Assembly: GCA_036852015.1 (NCBI GenBank)
Contig: JAANDG010000694.1
Coordinates: 1 to 64,000, forward strand
Reading direction: 5' to 3'
DNA from: Pelodera strongyloides
Lineage: Eukaryota > Nematoda > Chromadorea > Rhabditida > Rhabditidae
Length of the DNA stretch: 64,000 nucleotides
Notes under the pieces: model-generated
The model's input: the letters and a program-made list of their open reading frames with translations, nothing else
Told to the model about the DNA's origin: nothing
The model's database searches: none
Made by a program: the position numbers and the translations under genes
Part shown: positions 58,685 to 64,000 of the stretch, one piece after another
How positions within the stretch are numbered: the first letter of the stretch is position 1
Layout of the letters: each line of letters begins with the position of its first letter

Positions 58685-59700
58685 ATAAAAAAAACAATAA
58701 ATTACTATATAACTCTATGGCAATAACACTACAGCAAACGACACATAGCGTCTTCTAAGGTCGATAAGTAATCGAGACAAGTACGAAAAAATAACATCAT
58801 AATCATCTAGTCATACTCATAGATTTGCTAATACATTTTCTATATCTAGCAGTAAACGTTTTTTGTAAATTCAGCGTAATTTAAGAATACGTAACTCTTG
58901 TTCACCAACAAAAAAAAACTCTGAAAAGCGCAAGGCAAATGCAGTTTGACATTACAACCAAAACAAAATAAAAAGAATAAAAAAATAAATATTAGAGATG
59001 ACATTTAGAAAGATGTATAGAAAATAGCTAATTGGAAAGTGATAGAAAGTGGTTTGGAAAGTCGAAATTGGCCATTTTCTTTGGAATTTGGTTAGGAATG
59101 TCTGACGAAAGTGAAATTACAGTTTCAATTCTCTAACACGAAACACTCATATACTTATATGTAATACCTAATTGTATATCATATGTGTCTTCAGAACGAT
59201 AAACAATAAGAACTATTGTAAAGGTAAAGGAAGGAAAACGTAGAGAGCATAGTATTCTAAGACAAGTAAAAAATCTTTGAGATCATTTAAAAATAGGAAT
59301 TATGCATGCAAGAAAAATATCAAAAAATAGAGATCTGACTTTAAAACTTAAACTAACAAAACAGGAAAAGAAAACACTAAATCTAGCTACCTAAAAAGAT
59401 TTAATTACAGTGCACGTTGTGGTAACATAGCGCAAAATAACAACATGTTTCAATAACCATATTAAATGTTAATCTTCTTGGCCTCTCAAATTACTGATAA
59501 GTCTACAAACTTGTTCATTTGAAATGATTCGAAAAACTAAAAGCGCAATGACGCTTGGTTTTCAAGCACACCATGCGTTCTATGTTGTCTATATAAAGAT
59601 CTTCTGGTGCATTTGCGGTACATAGTGAGCTTCCAAAACCACGTTTCATACCACATTGATATCCATAATCCTCGAATATCGATTGACGTGCCAAAAATCG
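57033..59700. other. Intergenic between DUF19 gene and unc-41 3' end
   Basis: Holds GTGACCA/TGGTCACG inverted blocks near 57815-57900 (as at 17715) and a long A run. No supported gene. Confidence 0.45.
58622..58681. repeat. Poly-A tract, about 60 bases
   Basis: An uninterrupted A run. It could be the tail of a retroposed sequence, but no recognisable body precedes it on either side. Confidence 0.9.
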
Positions 59701-59701
59701 A

Positions 59702-61034
59702 TCAATATCCATAATTGGTCATATCGATTTGTATTGTTGGGAACTTCTTTTCTTCTTCTTCATCACTAGAACTATCGTCCTTTCGAGCCGAAAATTGCTG
59801 TTCGGGCAGATCTATTCGGTATCTAAACGAGGGTCTTCATATTATAAATATGAACATAATGGTCCAGCTCCAGTGTCCAGTGGCCGCATGTACGAACGCG
59901 CCGGGAGGCTCCCAGCCTCCCAGTGTGGAGGTGAGAGAATGAGATGGATCACACGAATCGGAGAAACGCAGAGCCTCCTCCTACTCCCCCCCCCCCCCCC
60001 CCCCCCCCCCCCCGGGAGGTTCCCGCTGTTCGTGCATACGGCCACTGTATGTAATTTGGAGCTGTAGCAGTTGTTCAAATTGATATGTTTCACCGACAAT
60101 TCATAACAACTGAAAGGGCGGCTCCGGCTAATTTTCTATTCTGTGAAACTAGCATACATATAGTACATGGAACGCAATTGATACGACGAGGATATTTAAA
60201 AGACAACGATGAAAAGACAACGATAAAAAAACGTCACATTAAAGAGAAATACTGGCCGGTTTTTGAAACGCATCGTGTACTCGCTGCTTTCTTATGCTTC
60301 ATATGCAAATGAGCGTAAATTTGAATAAAAAATTGACCCCAATAGACCCCTTTTAGCATAATTGCATAAGAATGCGGATATTTGAGGTGCGTTTCAAAAA
60401 CCGGTTGGTATTTCGCTTTAAAGGGAATATGTAGACACTCAAAATGAGCAAAAAAACGCGAAACTAGTGTTTCCATACCAGACGTTAATTTAAATAGGCG
60501 ACTGAATATGTAAATACGAATTTGCATGCCCTGCATCTTGAATGCCTATATAAGTTGAAATTTGCTCCATCAGACCCAAATTTATGCCACGGGTCTGATT
60601 AACGCGTTTACTATGGAAAAGTCGAACTTTGTAATTCATTTTTTTTAAGTGGGTAATTGTAGACAACTTTTGTTATTGTTTCCTTAATGGGGAACACGCA
60701 TTCTATTAATATAGCTTAACTTCAAAAAGGGCCTACATATTCCCTTTAACTAAACAGTGGGAAATATACACATTTAGCTTAAAGCTAATTAAAGACGATT
60801 GAATAAGTATAAAATGTTTGTAATCAAGCAAAAAGTCTCACCCCTCATGCATTTGCGCCACGTCGCCGGGTTGAATGGCGGGTTTGTGAAGTTCGGGTAC
60901 TGTATTCAACACCTCATCCGGATTGACGGATGGGTCCATTATGGCGTCGACGTCAAGATCGGAGCATTGAACGTAGTCGACCTCGACCTGAAAGAAACAT
61001 TATTGAACATAATCTTCCTCTTTTCTCTTCTCTC

Positions 61035-61065
<31 letters not shown>

Positions 61066-62827
61066 TCTCTCTTAGTGTGTCTCTGTTTTGTATGTGCCCT
61101 CTCTCTCTCTCTCTTTCTCTCTCTTTGACTTTGCTAGTTTCCTGTTGGCCTTCCCTTTAAAAAGCGGCCCACCTTGTACTGGCACTTGGCCACGTATCGT
61201 ACAAACTTCTCCACGCGGTCCGAGTCCTCGTGTTGTTCGACGGACACCGATCTCACTACGGTATTGGATACTGTAGCCAGTGGCATGGTGAAATCAACCT
61301 GGAAACAGGACATGAATAAAATGACATCGAGAATCGTGCAGCATCTTCGAGAAGTCAAATTCAAATGTGCCAAAATAAGTTGTGATTTATCAGCAGAATT
61401 ACGAGGTAAGTAGCGGAGGCATTAAGTGGTTAAAGCGAAATACCGGCCGGTTTTTGAAACGCATCGTGGACAAATGAATTCTTACGTATTTATGCTAATT
61501 CACTCGGATTTAGCTCGATTTTTTATTCTAATTTACGTTCATTTGCATAAGTCGCATACGAATGCTAGTGTACTCGATGTGTTTCAAAAACCGGCTGGTA
61601 TTTCGATTTACATAGTCAGAGCACCATTCGAATTATAAAAAAGTTTTTGAAAAAAAATCAATATTTAGTACCTCCAATAATGGGAGGAACGTCTCCGGCA
61701 TCAAGTCGAATGAAGAAAGTTCGAATCGACATCTGCAATATTGATTATATATTTGTAAATTGGAATATTTAATTCACTCCCCCTCAACTATGTCCGAGCT
61801 TGGAGAATTGGTGGAAAATGCTCGGAAACAAAGATCAAAGATCATAGCAAGCTCACTATCTCTCTATCAGTAGCAGTGTATCTCGCACATTCTCTCCTTT
61901 TCCTGAGTTAGATTTAAGTTACTTTAAGTTGAATAATTTCTCTTACTTCAACAAGTGTGCCTTATACGCCGCATGGTGTTTCTCGGGTAACCGCGGTATC
62001 CTCCATACCAGACTACGGTAGACGTGCTCGTACTTGGCCTCGCCGATAGCCACCTGAATATTTAGTAGTGCATACGAATATAGAGGATCCATTATTTTCG
62101 TTGACGTCTCATAACTTTCGCTGTTATTATTATCACTGACCTTATTTTATCAATTAGTCATGAGAAAACTATAAACAAAATCCTAATAGATTGAGTAGCT
62201 ACATGAATAAGGGTCACAGATTCAGATAACAATCGATTGTGGCTGGAAATGATCTTCATCAAACGATTGTAAGTTTGGAAGATACAATTATAAGGTAGAA
62301 TACTCAATAAAATTGATAAAAAATTCATATAATCAAAAACTTAATTACCTCTATCAAGTTATTTTCTGACGTTTGCACCGCCCCAAGAAGGCGGTCCTTC
62401 AGGTTCTGGAAAAAGTATTTTTGTTAAAGTGACATGACACGTGGCTTTGAAATGTATACTGAACTAAAGTTTTATATGCAAATTTATGTGCCTGTCTGTG
62501 CCAGAAGGGCACAAAACGGGACACATCTGGAAATTAAGTAGGCTGAGTGAAGCATGGGCGACACCTCATGGCCCTAGACGTTGCGCAATTCTGGAACTCA
62601 TGGCCTACTGCTCGGCCTCTGCCGAACAATGTCATAAGGTTTGAAACAGTGTATGAACCACCCTTGAATAAAGGAGCACGCTCTAGCAGCGTAATTTTTT
62701 TTTGTTTATTTGAAACAAGTAACCCACCTTCACTTTACCGGGTCTCATCTTTTTGGAGTGCACCGAACCTACACCCCAATGTCGTTCTTCGCGGAAGATG
62801 TAGATCCAGGCTTCGGGAATTGGAAAC
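59702..62827 (-). CDS. unc-41: Stonin (UNC-41 type), C-terminal mu-homology domain, 5' end outside window
   Basis: Exons 5'->3': 62827-62728, 62405-62349, 62053-61947, 61732-61672, 61298-61173, 60987-60842, 59822-59702 (TGA); 238 aa visible, entering in phase from an exon beyond the right edge. Protein landmarks: FPIPEAWIYIFREERHWGVG, VHSKKMRPGKVK, YRSLVWRIPRLPEKHHAAYK, SFDLMPETFLPLLE, VDFTMPLATVSNTVVRSVSV and YVQCSDLDVD. These match the AP2-mu-like homology domain of stonins, which retrieve synaptotagmin during synaptic-vesicle endocytosis. If unspliced at 60842 the frame stops at once (TGA at 60840-60838), but a strong GTGAGA donor joins in phase to the last exon, giving an acidic tail (SSSDEEEEKK) and the end TIQIDMTNYGY. 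The last intron (1019 nt) is mostly three transposon insertions. Nematodes usually have one stonin, hence the symbol. Confidence 0.85.
59876..60052. repeat. MITE family G copy with poly-C centre
   Basis: CAGTGGCCGCATGTACGAAC and GTTCGTGCATACGGCCACTG are the ends; a run of about 24 C lies inside. Last intron of unc-41. Confidence 0.8.
60238..60421. repeat. MITE family A copy
   Basis: ATTAAAGAGAAATACTGGCCGG left, CCGGTTGGTATTTCGCTTTAA right; last intron of unc-41. Confidence 0.85.
60416..60749. repeat. MITE family J copy
   Basis: Directly adjoins the family A copy (shared TTTAAAG) and ends CCTACATATTCCCTTTAA; near-identical to 21344-21688. Confidence 0.9.
61024..61128. repeat. CT-rich tract in unc-41 intron
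   Basis: CTCTCT repeats with short interruptions between the 61173 and 60987 exon borders. Confidence 0.85.
61430..61610. repeat. MITE family A copy
   Basis: TTAAAGCGAAATACCGGCCG left, CCGGCTGGTATTTCGATTTA right; intron of unc-41. Confidence 0.85.
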
Positions 62828-62887
62828 CTAAAAAAAGAGCATTAAAGCGACACGTTTCTGGAAACTATGTTAGAGCCCTGCGTTCCC

Positions 62888-62995
62888 ATATGCTGTATGC
62901 AAATAATAATAATAATAATTTATTACACCACAAAGGTGCGCACAAATATACATAACCAGTCGGCTACCGCCGCCTGAGGCGTCTTTCCAATATTC
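62888..62995 (-). mobile_element. Possible 3' tail of a non-LTR retroelement
   Basis: On the minus strand GACGCCTCAGGCGGCGGTAG leads into GGTGTAATAAATTATTATT, ending in an ATT microsatellite of the type that closes some non-LTR elements. A related fragment is at 2775. No coding part is readable. Confidence 0.3.
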
Positions 62996-62999
62996 GCTG

Positions 63000-63560
63000 A
63001 TGGTCGCTATGTTTCACTGGGCTATATCTATAAGTAGAGGCAACTCTTTCTCGCAAGAATAGTTTCCTGGGGAAAGAACTTAGTTTCTGTTGACTATATT
63101 TCTCCTAAATTGTCTGCAACTTGCTCTACTCTAGGACATCGAAAAAATTGCCAAAGCCTAAAAGCAGCTTAATATCGCGTGGCTGATACGCCGCAATGTT
63201 TCTCTGGGCTATATAAGTTAGGAGGAAACATTTCTATCCAAAGAGTCTCCAGTCTTTCTTTTTCTTTTTGAAACCCATACCAATATTGAACACGGGTTAG
63301 AACTTAGTTTCTGTTGACTATATTCCTCCTAAATTGTCTGCAACTTGCTGGACTCTACAATATCGAAAAAATTTCAAATCCTAAAAAAAGGAATGTGCCT
63401 GGATGATACGTCGCAATGTTTCGCTGGGCTATATAAGTTAGAAGCAAACATTTGTCTGAAGGGAATGGTTTCACTTTTGTTATTTTCCTTTTGAAACCTA
63501 CACCAATATCAAACACGGGGATATAACTTAGTTTCTGTTGACTATATTCCTCCTAAATAA
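63000..63560. repeat. Tandem repeat, period about 224 bp
   Basis: AACTTAGTTTCTGTTGACTA recurs at about 63077, 63301 and 63525, with linked blocks CTGGGCTATATAAGTTAG and ATATCGAAAAAATT. Upstream intron or flank of unc-41. Confidence 0.8.
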
Positions 63561-63609
63561 GGACCGGCGCCACGGGGAACATCAAGTTGAGGACACATCG
63601 ATGACATTG

Positions 63610-64000
63610 ACAGGGAATTATTATAATTGCGAATATGCTTCTTGAATTGCATGGAACAGGGATCTCGGCCTACTTGCCGCACAATCGCTCGAACGATACC
63701 CCGCAAGCATTCTGTATTTGGCAGCCTTTGTAGCGTTCACTGGGCGTTCCGCAGTGGAGGTGCCCTGCAGTGGGTGTTCTTTGAACTCTATCGCTCGGCA
63801 TGTACTCCGCGCCCTTGGTGTACATGCAAACTTTTGTGTGGTGCTCATGTGAGCGCTCCACAATGGCGTTGCACAGCAAGTGGATGTTCCTTGAACATTA
63901 TCGCTCGGCCGATACTCCGCTTCCTTGGAGTATAATGCAACATTTTGTGTGGCATTCGTGTGAGCCATCCGCAATGGCGTTGGTGAGTATATGCAGTGAG
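63610..64000. repeat. Tandem repeat, period about 112 bp, continuing past the window
   Basis: TGTTCTTTGAACTCTATCGC at 63774 and TGTTCCTTGAACATTATCGC at 63885 head successive units that end in CCGCAATGGCGTTG-like blocks. GC-richer than its surroundings. The overlapping frames on both strands are by-products. Confidence 0.75.

Noticed and set aside
60838..60840. In-frame TGA as the end of unc-41
   Set aside because: A strong GTGAGA donor precedes it and joins in phase to a convincing terminal exon at 59822-59702.
63621..63974. 117-codon minus-strand frame as an upstream unc-41 exon
   Set aside because: It lies wholly within a 112-bp tandem array and has no stonin-like features or clear splice sites.

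Overview
The window looks like nuclear DNA of a rhabditid nematode, probably Caenorhabditis or a close relative. It holds short GC-richer exons in AT-rich DNA, introns ending in TTTCAG, 3' splice sites a few bases before start codons (as expected for trans-splicing), interstitial arrays of the nematode telomere unit (GCCTAA/TTAGGC), and nematode-typical families (DUF229, DUF19, a stonin of UNC-41 type). No prokaryotic features or functional RNA genes were found. All gene models below were built by hand from splice signals, reading-phase continuity and family similarity.

Layout. (1) 1-17497, + strand: two tandem DUF229 (sulfatase-like) genes. The first is cut by the left edge (15 exons visible); the second is complete (18 exons, 629 aa). 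Their 15 shared exons have the same phases and, apart from one 3-nt difference, the same lengths. (2) 18731-21097, +: a 200-aa REEP/TB2-DP1-HVA22 ER-shaping protein (6 exons). (3) 26510-22609, -: a 388-aa rhodopsin-type peptide GPCR (9 exons). (4) 26.5-46 kb: about 20 kb with no convincing conserved gene. It is packed with foldback transposons, two interstitial telomere arrays, a degraded DDE transposase and, most notably, the 3' end of a Penelope-like retroelement carrying a hammerhead ribozyme. (5) 55469-46048, -: a 24-exon gene for a secreted protein of about 910 aa with three DUF19 (T20D4.11-like) cysteine modules joined by Ser/Thr/acidic linkers. The linkers hold two textbook glycosaminoglycan attachment motifs, so it may be an undescribed chondroitin proteoglycan core. 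One exon boundary is disrupted by a 179-bp insertion between 10-bp direct repeats. (6) 62827-59702, -: the C-terminal mu-homology half of stonin (unc-41), continuing past the right edge. The right end is tandem-repeat DNA.

Repeats dominate the non-coding sequence. At least ten palindromic non-autonomous families are present, and several share terminal bases of the form TTAAAGSG, which suggests common mobilisation. No operon-like spacing is evident; the genes appear functionally unrelated apart from the DUF229 tandem pair.
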